DNA from: CAZAPG01 sp964486935
Lineage (GTDB): Bacteria; Chloroflexota; Anaerolineae; 4572-78; J111
Assembly (NCBI GenBank): GCA_964486935.1
Contig: CAZAPG010000001.1
Span: 124,001 to 188,000 of the forward strand
Reading direction: 5' to 3'
Length of the DNA: 64,000 nucleotides
Shown: positions 7,923 to 17,662 of the stretch, piece after piece
Position numbering within the stretch: the stretch's first letter is position 1
Layout of the letters: each line of letters starts with the position of its first letter
Notes under the pieces: generated by a model
Told to the model about the DNA's origin: nothing
What the model saw: the letters and a program-made list of their open reading frames with translations, nothing else
Database searches by the model: none
Position numbers and translations under genes: made by a program

Positions 7923-10830
7923 ACCTGACGGGAATTGTAAGATGGTCTGCGCCATTGGGCAAACGTAGGCGCTCGCCTGTTTCCAGCCGGTAGAGGGCAA
8001 TCAGCAGCCGGTAGGGAGCGGGGCCAATATCCGGCGGAATGTCGAGGGTGAAGGCGTCGGGCAGCACCTCGCCCACGGCCCAGGTAGTGGTAGGGGCCGC
8101 GCCATCCAGGGGCATCCGGTCCTTTTGGGCGCGGACTTGCTGCTCGCCATCGAGCAGTTGCGCGGTGATGGTGTAATCGGCCTCAACCAGGGCGTCGGTC
8201 TGCCAGATGAGTTCGATGGTTAGCGGCTGGCCGGGGGTTATTTCAAGGCTTGACTCGCTGGCAGCCGGCGCGTTTAACCCCAGCAGTTTGATGGACTCGC
8301 CAAAACCGGCTTGTAGGGCCAGCGCCGGCGGCGGCGCGTCAAACAGGCGGGGGCGGCCTGCGACCGGCATGGTGAGCAGGTCGAGTGGCGGCTCCTGGCC
8401 CAGCGTTACCGTAAGCCGGTAGTTGCCGGGGGGAACGTAAGGCGGCAGGGTGAGCGCCCACGGGTCGCGGATGATATCGCCGGGCTGCCATTGGTTGGTG
8501 GGGAAATTGCCGCCGGCGGGCAGCCCGGTCCACTCGGCGCGAGTCAGGCCAGTGGCATCAATTAAGGCCAGCCGGAGGGGATGGTTTTGGGTAATGGCGG
8601 CGCCGGCCTGCCAGTATAGAACTAAATCGCGGGTTTCATCAGGTTGCCAGGGTGAGTTTGTAGAGTTTGTGAGGGGAGTAAAGGTGTAGCCGAGGAGGGT
8701 GATGTTGGAGGTGAGGGAGCGGTTGAGATGGGTGGTTAATGACAACTCCGCCGGCGAGGGCGGGGTTGTTGGCCGGCTGACAGGAATAACGGCATCTTCC
8801 AGGGCCAGCGGAAAATCGCCAACGCGCTCGCCGGTGGCGGGGCGGTCAATCCAGGCTTTCAGGTAATAGGTTCCGGGGGGCGCGCCGGGCAAAAGAGTCA
8901 GCCTGAAATCATCGTAAACAAGAGCGCCCTCGGCCCAATTTTGAAAGGGGATGGGCGACCGGCTGCCCAGCGGGTCGAGCTGCCCCCACACCAGGCCCTG
9001 CCGGTCGATGAGGTTGAGCGCAATCGGGTCGGCGGGCGATTTGCCCTGCCACTCCCAAAAAAGCTGAATGGTGGCGGATTGGTCGGCGGGAAGCTGGCTG
9101 ACTCGCTCGCCCTGCCCGTTTAGCAGGTTGAAGCCCAGCAATTCGGCCTGGCCGACCAGCCGCACCTGGCCGGAAAAGATGCGCGCCACGTTGGGCGAAG
9201 GGTAGATGGCGGCGTAGTCGATGCCGTTAATGGCGACAACATGAGCCGGCGGAAAACTCTGGTAATATTGAATCAGGCCGGGCGTGGGCATTTGCCGCTG
9301 TATCTGGTTGATGTAGAGCACCACATACTCCGCGGCCAGGGCGGGCTTGGGGCTGCGCGATATTTTTTCATCGCCGGCGGTTTCAACGGCCTGCCCCCTG
9401 AAATATGGCTCAAAGGCCGAGTGATACCAGGCCGACACCCGCAGCGTGTCACTATCTGGTTGCCGGTTAAGGTAGCCGGCGGCCAAATCCAGCCCCTCGC
9501 CCCAGCCGACCAGCAGCATGCGCGGCGCGGCCCGGCTGCCCCCGGCCAGCAGGTTGTAATGAGTCAGAAAATAGGGCGCGCTGCCCCAGGCGATGACGCC
9601 CTGCCCGGCCACAACGCCGGCCAGCGCCACATTTTGCCAGCGCGGGCGCGGCAATTGGCCCGCCAGCCAAACATAGCCGGCCCCCGCCGCCAGACTGGCC
9701 ATCGGCAAAATGGGCGTAATGTAGCGGTCCTGTTTTTTGCTGCCAAACGAGAGAAAGGCGAGGTAGAAAATGATAAAGGCGTACAGCAGGATGAGGGAGA
9801 GCTTTGTTTGTGAAACATAACCGCCGAGAGTGTGTTGACGAGAGTCCCCGGAGCCTCTTTTGCCGGCAGTCAGAAAATATGCGCCGCCAAGAATGAGGCC
9901 GATGGTAGTGATGGCCGTCAGCCGAAAGTAGGCGGCTATCCAATAAAACGTCGGGCCGGGGTCGGGTACGGGTTGGCCCCAAAAAAAGCTGCCGCGATTG
10001 TGCGGCTCTTCGGCGGCCTGTTGTAGCCCCTGGACCATCTCTTGCAGGGTGGTCACTGGCGCGACCCACAGCGCGGGCCAGAAAATTACAAACGTTAGCC
10101 CGACTCCCAGCCCCCAGGCCAGAAGATGCAGCAGATTCTGTTTGAGTTGGCCCGGCGCTCGCCGGTACAGGGGGATGGTAATAGAAATAAACCCTACAAA
10201 GGGCAACATAAAAAAGGCGGTTGATTTGGCCAGGATGGCCAATCCGGCGGCAATGGCCGAGAGCGCCAGCGCGCCGTAGCCCGGTTTTTCTGAGGTAAAA
10301 AACACCATCGCCGCAAGGGCCGAAACCATCATCAGCGAGGCAGCCAGCCCGTCGTGGCCCAGCACGCGGTTCATCCCGATGAACAGCGGGTCGAACGCCA
10401 GCAGCAAACTGCCGGCCAGGGCAATTTTCAGCCCCAGCAGCTTTTGGGCAAAGGGATAACCAAGGGCAATGCAGGCCGCGCCGATGATTACGTTGGGCAG
10501 CCGAAACCAGAAAACAAGGCCCGGTTCCACGGGGTCAAAGGGCACAGTACGCAAAAAGTCGGCAAAGGTTGCCGCCGGGCTGGCCAGATAGGCCAGGTAC
10601 AGCCCCAAACTGCCGGACCACATCAGCGTTACGCCGGGCGAGTAGTGCTGAAAGGTGCCGGCTAGCTGGCCGGTGAGCAGCGCCTGGGCAAAATCCATTG
10701 ATTTACCCAGCCAGCCTTCCGGCTCATCGGTGGTGAGGAACTGGTCTAAATTTACAATTCTGACGGCCAGGGCAACTATAAAAAGAGCAATGGCAATCAG
10801 TAAGGCGCGCTGTTTGGTTGATTGTTGCAT
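7906..10830 (-). CDS. GT39-type membrane glycosyltransferase with three C-terminal beta modules
   Basis: 974 residues, ATG start. The GT-C body has Asp35-Glu36 in TTDEPEGW, the SPGVTLMWSG loop, NLLAGG, GWGEGLDL and INGIDYAAIYP, so it belongs to the same subfamily as the genes at 4844, 25084, 27196 and 38030. The tail contains three diverged modules beginning near ELLGFNL, TLLGYTF and KLLGLNA; each has the FW/YWQ strand followed by a PPGxYxL strand. The probable role is transfer of a lipid-linked sugar on the outer face, with donor and acceptor unknown. It is separated by only 16 bp from the CotH gene upstream. Confidence 0.85.
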   Translation of the reverse strand: MQQSTKQRALLIAIALFIVALAVRIVNLDQFLTTDEPEGWLGKSMDFAQALLTGQLAGTFQHYSPGVTLMWSGSLGLYLAYLASPAATFADFLRTVPFDPVEPGLVFWFRLPNVIIGAACIALGYPFAQKLLGLKIALAGSLLLAFDPLFIGMNRVLGHDGLAASLMMVSALAAMVFFTSEKPGYGALALSAIAAGLAILAKSTAFFMLPFVGFISITIPLYRRAPGQLKQNLLHLLAWGLGVGLTFVIFWPALWVAPVTTLQEMVQGLQQAAEEPHNRGSFFWGQPVPDPGPTFYWIAAYFRLTAITTIGLILGGAYFLTAGKRGSGDSRQHTLGGYVSQTKLSLILLYAFIIFYLAFLSFGSKKQDRYITPILPMASLAAGAGYVWLAGQLPRPRWQNVALAGVVAGQGVIAWGSAPYFLTHYNLLAGGSRAAPRMLLVGWGEGLDLAAGYLNRQPDSDTLRVSAWYHSAFEPYFRGQAVETAGDEKISRSPKPALAAEYVVLYINQIQRQMPTPGLIQYYQSFPPAHVVAINGIDYAAIYPSPNVARIFSGQVRLVGQAELLGFNLLNGQGERVSQLPADQSATIQLFWEWQGKSPADPIALNLIDRQGLVWGQLDPLGSRSPIPFQNWAEGALVYDDFRLTLLPGAPPGTYYLKAWIDRPATGERVGDFPLALEDAVIPVSRPTTPPSPAELSLTTHLNRSLTSNITLLGYTFTPLTNSTNSPWQPDETRDLVLYWQAGAAITQNHPLRLALIDATGLTRAEWTGLPAGGNFPTNQWQPGDIIRDPWALTLPPYVPPGNYRLTVTLGQEPPLDLLTMPVAGRPRLFDAPPPALALQAGFGESIKLLGLNAPAASESSLEITPGQPLTIELIWQTDALVEADYTITAQLLDGEQQVRAQKDRMPLDGAAPTTTWAVGEVLPDAFTLDIPPDIGPAPYRLLIALYRLETGERLRLPNGADHLTIPVRLVNSK

Positions 10831-10846
10831 AAAAAGTGCTCAATTA

Positions 10847-13735
10847 TCACCATTGAGGCTGCATCTCGAATTTGCCCGGCGACCCGTCGGGGTCAGAGCT
10901 GGCCCGCCAGTTTGCCGGGTTGTTGGGGTCGGAGTCGGGGTTGATGATGACCAACGACCCACCCCGGCCGTCGGGGTTAAGGGGCCAGCCGTTTTCGTCA
11001 TTGTAACTTACCGAAATAACGATGTTGCCGCCCGGCTCTTTAACGGTAATTGTCTCGCCACTGTTTGAAAGTTTACCCCGATACACGCCGCCGATAGGTA
11101 CATTGGGATACTTTTCCGCAAATGCTTGCGGGTTGCGAACCAGTACCATAACTCCGCTGGGGGCCAGGGTAACGCCGGGCGGAAAGGTAAAGTCGATGCC
11201 CTCAAAATAGAGGCCGGCCAGCTCTGCCCCGGTGTGGCCGGTATTTTTCAACTCGATAAATTCATAATCATCGCCATCAGCGGGATTGTACATAATTTCG
11301 GTGAGGCGCAGCCGGCGCTCCTGGTTCGGCAGGGTAAAGGTGGCTTCGGCCAGGGCGCTCCACTCGTTGCCGGCCAGAAGCCGGGCTTTAATTTGGATGT
11401 CTGTAGTTATAGAAATGGGATGGGCGTAAACCTTTGCCAGCGGCGAGGACGCGCCGGTTTCGGCCATTCTGGGGTCGCTGCCGTCAAGGGTGTAGTAAAT
11501 GATACCTTCTGAGGCGCTCATGGCAAATTTAAAATCAGAAGATACCAGCCCGCCGTGCTGGTTGAAGCGGGGCGGGTCAATTGAGGGATATAGCCCAATT
11601 TCACGGGTAAGGGCGACGAGTTTGGCGGCGTTGCCTTCCATTTGGGCCAGCACCTCATCTCTGGCTTTAAGCCAGTCGGCGCGGGTAATGGGCTGTTCAA
11701 AACGGGAGTCGCCCCAGCGGGCCGACTCGCCGACGATGGCCCGGTCGATGGTTTGGTTGATTTCCCGCCAGCGGGCCTGGCTATTGGCATCGGTGAGCGC
11801 GCCATTGTTAAAGAGGTGCCTGTAGAGCCGGTCGGCAAATTCTATTCTAAAATCTGGATATTGAACCAAAAAATTAAACAGCCGGTTGATGATGTGCTGA
11901 TTTTCGCCCAGATAAATTTCCGCGCCGTTTCGCCAGGTGTTCTCGCCATCCCACACAAAAAATTTTACCGTTTCAAAAGGCAGGCGCGCGCCGGCATACC
12001 AGTTATTTTCCGGCCACTCGCGCATGCCGGCGTACCAGCTTAAGATTATGTAATCGGCAAATTGGGCGGTATCTAAAAATTGTTGAACCGCCAGGTATCC
12101 CTGGGGCTGGTTAAGGTTGTTGATACGGTAGAGTTCAGTTTCCAACTCCTCAAGAATTGGGGCCGAATTGTTAAGCGGGCCATTGTGGTTTATAACCTGC
12201 CAATCGTCTTTATCTCCGCCAAAATGGGCGGCCATAAACGCGGCGTCGGGGCGTTCAACCACGTTGTACAGGCCCCAGTACAGGCCATTAATATAGAGAT
12301 GAACAAAAATACCGTGGGAGCTAACGCCCGACATGGCAATTTGCGAGGCCCGCAGCCATTCATCGCGGGTGTAGGCCGTGGAGTGATGCCAGTAGTTTGC
12401 GGGGTCGGGGCTGAGTTTGCCGGCAAAACTGCGGCCGGTTCCGGCCCTGAGAATCAGGGTGTCGAACTGCTTGACCGGCGAGTTGGGAAACAGCGGGTAG
12501 TTGAATTTGCCCGCGCCGTATTTATCTTTGAAAAAGAGCCGGAAAGAGTGTTTGGGCATAAATTGCCAGCGCCCCCAGCCGCCCTGAATTCTGAGGCCGG
12601 CGTTAATTTGGGGGCTGGGCCGGCTCTGGTCAGGGTAAATAAATTCAGCCGAAACGGGGCGCTCCCAGGTCTGACCGCGTTCGGTGGGGTTGGCGTAGAT
12701 GTCGGTAAAATCTTTAATATCCATAACCAGCGACAGGCTGGGAATTGATTTGAGGTCGTCGGCGATGGTGTTGCGGTAGCGGGGGTCATTGACCACCTGC
12801 GGGTCCATTTCATAATCGGGGATAACCGGCGTACCTTTGAAATAGTCGTGCGTATAACTGTGATAATCTCTGGTATGGACGCCCCAGGTAGCGGGAAATC
12901 CGGGCGGGGTGGCCGGCTGCTTCAAAACGTCGTTCAAAAAAATGTAGGTGTGCGTATTTAGGTAAGAGGGCAGAAAATTGGGTTTTAGCGCCACCGCCTG
13001 AACCGCGGTAGTGGTGGTGATGAGAATTGGGCCGGTGTAGATACTGCCATGAGAGTCGCCGGGCCGGCTGCCGTCGGTGGTGTAGCGAATAACGGCCTCC
13101 GGCGTGGCGGTTGTCAGGGTCAGGGTGAAGGGGGCGCTGTAAAAGCCGCGCTCCAGGCTGTATTGCACGTTTGAAACCAGCCCGGCCCACGTCTGGGTGT
13201 CATCATTGGGTTGGCCGGGGGTGGGGTTGGCAAAATAAACCAGGGCCGACTCGCCGGGGCGGCGGCCATAGGAGATGTTGTTAAACTGCTCCGGCAGCCG
13301 GAGGGATTCGGCCTGCTGGTCTAAAATGTTAAACAGGGCCAGATACTCGCCCGACTGCCGCAGTTTGAAATTGGCGTGCAGATTTGTAGTTGTGGCCGGG
13401 CGGTCTTTGCCGGAGGCGAACACCAGCAGATATTGGCCGCTACCCAGCGTTAAATTGGGGAGGGTCCATTTGGTCAGGTGGCCGGGGTCATCGGTCAGCG
13501 CCCAGCCGGAAAGGTTGACCGGGTTGCCGCTGCGGTTGTAAATTTCTATCCAGTCCGAATAGTCGCCATCTTCATCGGCCAGGCCGTTTTTGTTGGCGGC
13601 TACAATTTCGTTGATAACCAGAGGGCTGTTGTAATCTATCAGGGCGGCGACAAGGTTAGAGGCAAGGCCGCTAAATATGTAGGCAAAGATAGCCAGCCAA
13701 AACAATATTTTAAGGTTCTTACTTTTGATACGCAC
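10847..13735 (-). CDS. CotH-kinase protein with two lamin-tail domains and two chitobiase-C-type domains
   Basis: 962 residues. A signal anchor (about residues 9-31) leads to an extracytoplasmic protein. Domains in order: lamin-tail domain (about 38-150; VINEIVAANKNG, DWIEIYN, LSGWALTDD), a chitobiase/hexosaminidase C-terminal-type domain (about 190-265; IRYTTDGSRPG), a CotH domain (about 330-690; LRIQGGWGRWQ, WGLYNVVERPD, FFVWDGENTWR), a second chitobiase-type domain (YYTLDGSDPR) and a second lamin-tail domain (LRLTEIMYNPADG, YEFIELKN). CotH of Bacillus is a protein kinase that phosphorylates coat proteins; a surface-protein kinase is possible here but unproven. The start is GTG and overlaps the SGNH gene by 17 bp. 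It is the only protein in the locus with this domain set. Confidence 0.88.
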   Translation of the reverse strand: MRIKSKNLKILFWLAIFAYIFSGLASNLVAALIDYNSPLVINEIVAANKNGLADEDGDYSDWIEIYNRSGNPVNLSGWALTDDPGHLTKWTLPNLTLGSGQYLLVFASGKDRPATTTNLHANFKLRQSGEYLALFNILDQQAESLRLPEQFNNISYGRRPGESALVYFANPTPGQPNDDTQTWAGLVSNVQYSLERGFYSAPFTLTLTTATPEAVIRYTTDGSRPGDSHGSIYTGPILITTTTAVQAVALKPNFLPSYLNTHTYIFLNDVLKQPATPPGFPATWGVHTRDYHSYTHDYFKGTPVIPDYEMDPQVVNDPRYRNTIADDLKSIPSLSLVMDIKDFTDIYANPTERGQTWERPVSAEFIYPDQSRPSPQINAGLRIQGGWGRWQFMPKHSFRLFFKDKYGAGKFNYPLFPNSPVKQFDTLILRAGTGRSFAGKLSPDPANYWHHSTAYTRDEWLRASQIAMSGVSSHGIFVHLYINGLYWGLYNVVERPDAAFMAAHFGGDKDDWQVINHNGPLNNSAPILEELETELYRINNLNQPQGYLAVQQFLDTAQFADYIILSWYAGMREWPENNWYAGARLPFETVKFFVWDGENTWRNGAEIYLGENQHIINRLFNFLVQYPDFRIEFADRLYRHLFNNGALTDANSQARWREINQTIDRAIVGESARWGDSRFEQPITRADWLKARDEVLAQMEGNAAKLVALTREIGLYPSIDPPRFNQHGGLVSSDFKFAMSASEGIIYYTLDGSDPRMAETGASSPLAKVYAHPISITTDIQIKARLLAGNEWSALAEATFTLPNQERRLRLTEIMYNPADGDDYEFIELKNTGHTGAELAGLYFEGIDFTFPPGVTLAPSGVMVLVRNPQAFAEKYPNVPIGGVYRGKLSNSGETITVKEPGGNIVISVSYNDENGWPLNPDGRGGSLVIINPDSDPNNPANWRASSDPDGSPGKFEMQPQW

Positions 13736-15680
13736 GGGTTACAATCGCGTTGGCAATAAACCTGGCTAAAATCTGGTTGCCTAATTCATTATAATGGCAA
13801 CAGGCATCAATATATACCGGGTGGGTTTCCCGGTCGAAAACGGGCACGGCGTTATAAAAATTTACATTATTTTCGACCAGGGTTTGAGTCTGTTCCAGGA
13901 GGGCCGGATACCCTTTTTCCACGGCTGTTTTTTCCCAGTAGGTTTGGTCAACGGCAATATTGATTTCCTCGGCGCTAAACTTTTTGAGAGAGTAGTATTG
14001 GTTGGGTTGCAGCACGTGAATGTAAATAAATTGCTGGCTCTGGCTGATATTATGCATCATTATTGAAGATAAAGCCCAGGTGCGGGCAATTTGCTCAAAT
14101 AATTCCGTTTCGTTGAGGGGGGTGTTATTGCGCTTTAAAAAAAGGATGGATTCTTCAGAGGCGTTGTCTTCGGGCTGGTCAAAACGGTTTAATTGCTGAT
14201 TGTATTGATTGAACACCATGGCGTAATATTGCTCTAAAACAAAGCTGGCCGAGGCCAGATAAGTGCTATTAATGGTTTTGGCCAGTTGGTTGAGCCTGGC
14301 TTTATCGCGGTTGATTTGGGCCAGAGAGTCTATTTTGGCCGGGGTCAACTGGCTGAGTTGGGTTAACCCGCTTAAACCTTGAATGATGCCGCCGTGCGGC
14401 ATGGTGGGGTCCAGCCGGTCTTCATTGTAGCGATATCCAAAAGCCACCTCATTAAAACCGTCAAGGTTGATAATCAGGTCGAATTTTTGCCCAATTGACA
14501 GAAAATAGGTTAACAGCAGTAATTGTTGAGGCTGCTTGTAGCCGCCTTTGGCAAAATTCAAGACAATAATTTCTTTATCGGCAAAAAAGGCATCGCTTTG
14601 CAAATTTGTAATTAACTCATCCCGGGCCGACAGGGCAAAAAACTCGGCCACCGACCCCCCAAAAATACCGATGATATACTGATTGTTAGCGGTTTTGATA
14701 AAAGGATAATCATAGTTAGAGATGAAGCCGTGGTTGTTGGTCATTTTCAATGGGTCAGCCACAAGTTGCCACACCGGAGAAGTAGATGATTGGGTCCAGC
14801 CGGGGGCGTCAACATAACCAAAATAGGGATGAATTCTGCGGTGCGTCAGGGGGGCGTCTGCGGCCTCTTGGCCAATGGCAAGATAGAGCTTTTTGTGGGT
14901 GTAAAATAACCTTCCGGTAGTATAAAAATATAAACCCAGCGCTACCAATTCGGCAAATACAGCCAGTAAAACAAGGTTGACTGCTACAATCATTGCCAGC
15001 CGCCAGCCGGGCAACAACCGGGCGGCGGCCATCTGGCGGCGCAAAACAGGGCGGAGCAGCATGAATGCAAAAGTTATAACCAGCAATCCTGCTAAAATTG
15101 AAGCGGCCATTGCGCCGGTCATGGCCGCTAGCCAGGTGGGATAGGTTAATTGCAGGTTATCTATGTCAACGGCGGCGGCCTGCGGCCCAACAATAGCCAC
15201 GCCGACCTCAGCCTTAGCCGCCGCCGGGTGGGTTATAAAACTATAATCAAAAGTTTGCCATAACGGGCTGCCGGCCTCGGTTGGCGAGACATCTTGTGAG
15301 GCCAGCAGCTCTCCGGCGGCGTTATATTGCGACAGCCTCAAAACAATAATGGCTGAACCCTGATTGTTTGGGGCCAAACGATAATTGATGGTCAGGCGAT
15401 GCGGCTTGTCTGGTTTAACCGCAACCTGCTGGCCGACCCCCACCCAGCTTCCCTCGGTTGTCTCGGGAATGGTCAGCCGCATCAGCGCGTTGCCAGAGCC
15501 GTCGGCGGCAGGATTGGCCGCGACCTGGGGGCTGCCTTCGCCGGCAACCTGCCAGCCGGCAGCGTCACCGGTTTCAAAGCCGGGATTGGCCAGCAGGTTG
15601 GGCACGTAAACCAGGCGGATAAGTCGGAGGGCAAGAAACAATATCACAATTGCGGCAGTAATCAACAAAAGCTTTTTCAA
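13719..15680 (-). CDS. Membrane-anchored SGNH hydrolase-like protein with N-terminal carbohydrate-binding-like domain
   Basis: 653 residues. An N-terminal membrane anchor precedes a CBM-like jelly roll (about 28-180; NLLANPGFETG, VDIDNLQL). Two more hydrophobic segments lie at about 184-208 and 228-252, followed by an SGNH/GDSL-type domain. Visible blocks are GGSVAEF (candidate nucleophile Ser343), FAKGGYKQPQQ (block II glycine), NLDGFNE (Asn410) and a terminal DACCHYNELG that supplies an Asp-x-x-x-His pair. Such proteins act as acyl esterases or acetyltransfer partners on polysaccharides; the substrate here is unknown. The start appears to be TTG, overlapping the upstream stop by 4 bp (TTGA), which suggests translational coupling with the glycosyltransferase at 15677. 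Confidence 0.75.
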   Translation of the reverse strand: MKKLLLITAAIVILFLALRLIRLVYVPNLLANPGFETGDAAGWQVAGEGSPQVAANPAADGSGNALMRLTIPETTEGSWVGVGQQVAVKPDKPHRLTINYRLAPNNQGSAIIVLRLSQYNAAGELLASQDVSPTEAGSPLWQTFDYSFITHPAAAKAEVGVAIVGPQAAAVDIDNLQLTYPTWLAAMTGAMAASILAGLLVITFAFMLLRPVLRRQMAAARLLPGWRLAMIVAVNLVLLAVFAELVALGLYFYTTGRLFYTHKKLYLAIGQEAADAPLTHRRIHPYFGYVDAPGWTQSSTSPVWQLVADPLKMTNNHGFISNYDYPFIKTANNQYIIGIFGGSVAEFFALSARDELITNLQSDAFFADKEIIVLNFAKGGYKQPQQLLLLTYFLSIGQKFDLIINLDGFNEVAFGYRYNEDRLDPTMPHGGIIQGLSGLTQLSQLTPAKIDSLAQINRDKARLNQLAKTINSTYLASASFVLEQYYAMVFNQYNQQLNRFDQPEDNASEESILFLKRNNTPLNETELFEQIARTWALSSIMMHNISQSQQFIYIHVLQPNQYYSLKKFSAEEINIAVDQTYWEKTAVEKGYPALLEQTQTLVENNVNFYNAVPVFDRETHPVYIDACCHYNELGNQILARFIANAIVTRAYQK

Positions 15681-17572
15681 GGGGTATTTAGCTCTATTTG
15701 CTCTAAAAATAACTCTGTTTGGCCCCGGCCAACCTCAAGGCACTGACCTGTTTCTGGCGCGCACAGCGATAGATGCAAATTATATTTGCCGGCGGGCAAC
15801 TCTGCCGGCAAATATAGCCGAAAGGTATCGCGGGCCGCTTCATTGATATGCCAGGCCGCCGGATTGAATTTTCCCTCAAATGGCGGGCGCTCCATTTGAA
15901 ACGCAGTTGCGCCATCTGTAGCGCGGCGCAGAGTAATCTGTTCCACGTAATTTTCTTTAATAGGCGATTCCAACAGCCAGTACAGCGAGATATAGAGCGG
16001 TTTTACGCCGGTTGGCCGCGAAAGGTGATAACCGCTCAGCCTGACCAGCCCGCCAAAGCTGCCGTCCGGCGCCGGCCTGAAGTCAATATTTTGAGCCAAA
16101 TTGCCTTTAGGCGCAAAATAAACAAAGGTTTCGCTTTGGGCGTGCAGCCCCAGGTAGTGTTGGGCCAGCCACTCTGGCAGCCCCGGCAGCGACTCGCCAA
16201 AGCGGGGCGTAACCACTGCCACAACGTGGCATTGGTACTTTTGAATAGACTCAATCACATCGCCCGTTGTGAGATACCCGGTGTCCACTCGCGTTTGCGA
16301 TGTTTCCGATAGCTCCGGCGGCGGCAGCCGGTTGGTTTGGTACAGAAACACGGGATTATCGGCAATCACGCAATCATCTGGCCGGGCGATGGCGTTGATA
16401 AATTGAATGGCGGCCTGTCGCTCTTTGTTTTCGCTGACCTGCAGGGTTGCGCCGTTATTTTGGGCTACCGCCAGGGGCACATTCCAGACAAACATGCCCG
16501 CTGCCAGCAAAATGGTCAGCAGCATTGCCATTAATTTTGGGGTTAAAGCCTGCTGTTTTACCTGGGCCAAAAACGCAACCATGTGCTTAACGGCAAAGCC
16601 GGCCAACAACGCCAGCGCCGGTATAAAAATGGGCAAATGCTTGTCGCGCAACGGCACCAGCAAATACATCGAGGTCCAGATAAGGGCAAACCAGACAATC
16701 ACCGGCCAATATTGGCGCAAATTTTTAGCCGCCACAAAAACCAGCCCGTACAGCGCCAGAACTGTCAGCCCGGAATTGCCAAACAAAAAACCCACCATAA
16801 ATTCGTTGTTAGAATCAAACGGGTTGTGAGCAACTTCTCTGGAAACCAGCCGCATTTCCACCGCCTGTTTGTACAAGGCCGCAATGTCGTAAAATATTAG
16901 CGGAACAAAAAATGTTACTATAAATCCGGCGGCCAGGATTGCCAAATTGCGGATGAGGGGTTGCCACGCTACCCTTACCCCGGTGACATGTTTGGAAAGA
17001 ACCATTAATCCAACCAAAGGCAGCCCATAGTAGGGCAGAATTTTTAACGACAACCCCAGCCCCAGGGATGCGCCGGCCAGTAAAATCCAGGGCCAGCCGC
17101 CGCTGCGTCGATACTTTTCGGCAAAACCAATGGCTGCTACCGCCAGGCTGATAGAGGGCACTTCGGTCATAATGGAAAAAGAGGGAACGAAATAAGCCGG
17201 CGTAAACGATAAAAATAGCCCGGCCGCCAGTCCGGCCAAACGACTGTGGTAGGCTGTCCCTAAATAAACTACGGCCAGTACGCCGGCCAGGGCGTAGGTA
17301 GTCATTACAAATTGCAGGGCGTAGGGGTGGCTAAACATTTCCCACGGCAGACCCAAAGACCACATAAACAGGGGAGGGTAGCTGACAAAAATTTCCCGGT
17401 AAGGGATGTAGCCGGCGGCCCACAACTTGCCCAACATCAGGTGGATGCCTTCATCGTAGGAAAAGGGAAATACGTGGAAAACCCGCAATCGCCAGCCGTA
17501 AGAGCCGATAATCAGCAGACCCACCAGCCCCCAAAAAAATATGTTTTTGCGATAAGATTGTTTTGTGTTCAT
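15677..17572 (-). CDS. GT39-type membrane glycosyltransferase with one diverged C-terminal module
   Basis: 631 residues, ATG start. The GT-C body has the acidic pair Asp40-Glu41 (FSYDEGIHL), then PYREIFVSYPPLFMW. It forms a subgroup with the genes at 17663 and 21380: all three share the PYxxIxxxxxPLxxW loop and a later (D/N)DCVI-type strand followed by a Leu-Thr-Thr segment (GYLTTGDVIE here). The tail module is diverged (RLSGYHL, ISLYWLLE, LPAELPAGKYNLHLSLC). It is coupled by a 4-bp overlap to the SGNH gene downstream. Confidence 0.83.
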   Translation of the reverse strand: MNTKQSYRKNIFFWGLVGLLIIGSYGWRLRVFHVFPFSYDEGIHLMLGKLWAAGYIPYREIFVSYPPLFMWSLGLPWEMFSHPYALQFVMTTYALAGVLAVVYLGTAYHSRLAGLAAGLFLSFTPAYFVPSFSIMTEVPSISLAVAAIGFAEKYRRSGGWPWILLAGASLGLGLSLKILPYYGLPLVGLMVLSKHVTGVRVAWQPLIRNLAILAAGFIVTFFVPLIFYDIAALYKQAVEMRLVSREVAHNPFDSNNEFMVGFLFGNSGLTVLALYGLVFVAAKNLRQYWPVIVWFALIWTSMYLLVPLRDKHLPIFIPALALLAGFAVKHMVAFLAQVKQQALTPKLMAMLLTILLAAGMFVWNVPLAVAQNNGATLQVSENKERQAAIQFINAIARPDDCVIADNPVFLYQTNRLPPPELSETSQTRVDTGYLTTGDVIESIQKYQCHVVAVVTPRFGESLPGLPEWLAQHYLGLHAQSETFVYFAPKGNLAQNIDFRPAPDGSFGGLVRLSGYHLSRPTGVKPLYISLYWLLESPIKENYVEQITLRRATDGATAFQMERPPFEGKFNPAAWHINEAARDTFRLYLPAELPAGKYNLHLSLCAPETGQCLEVGRGQTELFLEQIELNTP

Positions 17573-17574
17573 CG

Positions 17575-17640
17575 GTAATCGGTGGTCAGTTGTCAGTGGT
17601 CACTTGTCATTTGTTACGCATTACGCGCCCCGCCTCCCAA
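17575..17640. repeat. Intergenic low-complexity repeat patch
   Basis: The text GGTCAGTTGTCAGTGGTC, then ACTTGTCATTTGTTACGC and ATTACGC, is a degenerate tandem repeat typical of intergenic filler. It separates two glycosyltransferase genes. The TTACGCAT style matches the patch at 4360-4417. Confidence 0.6.
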
Positions 17641-17662
17641 AACCTGAAACTTGAAAGAGATT

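Noticed and set aside
12080..12748. 222-codon plus-strand reading frame
   Set aside because: Lies wholly opposite the CotH gene, whose domains are well supported; no recognisable protein pattern. Shadow frame of GC-biased coding DNA.
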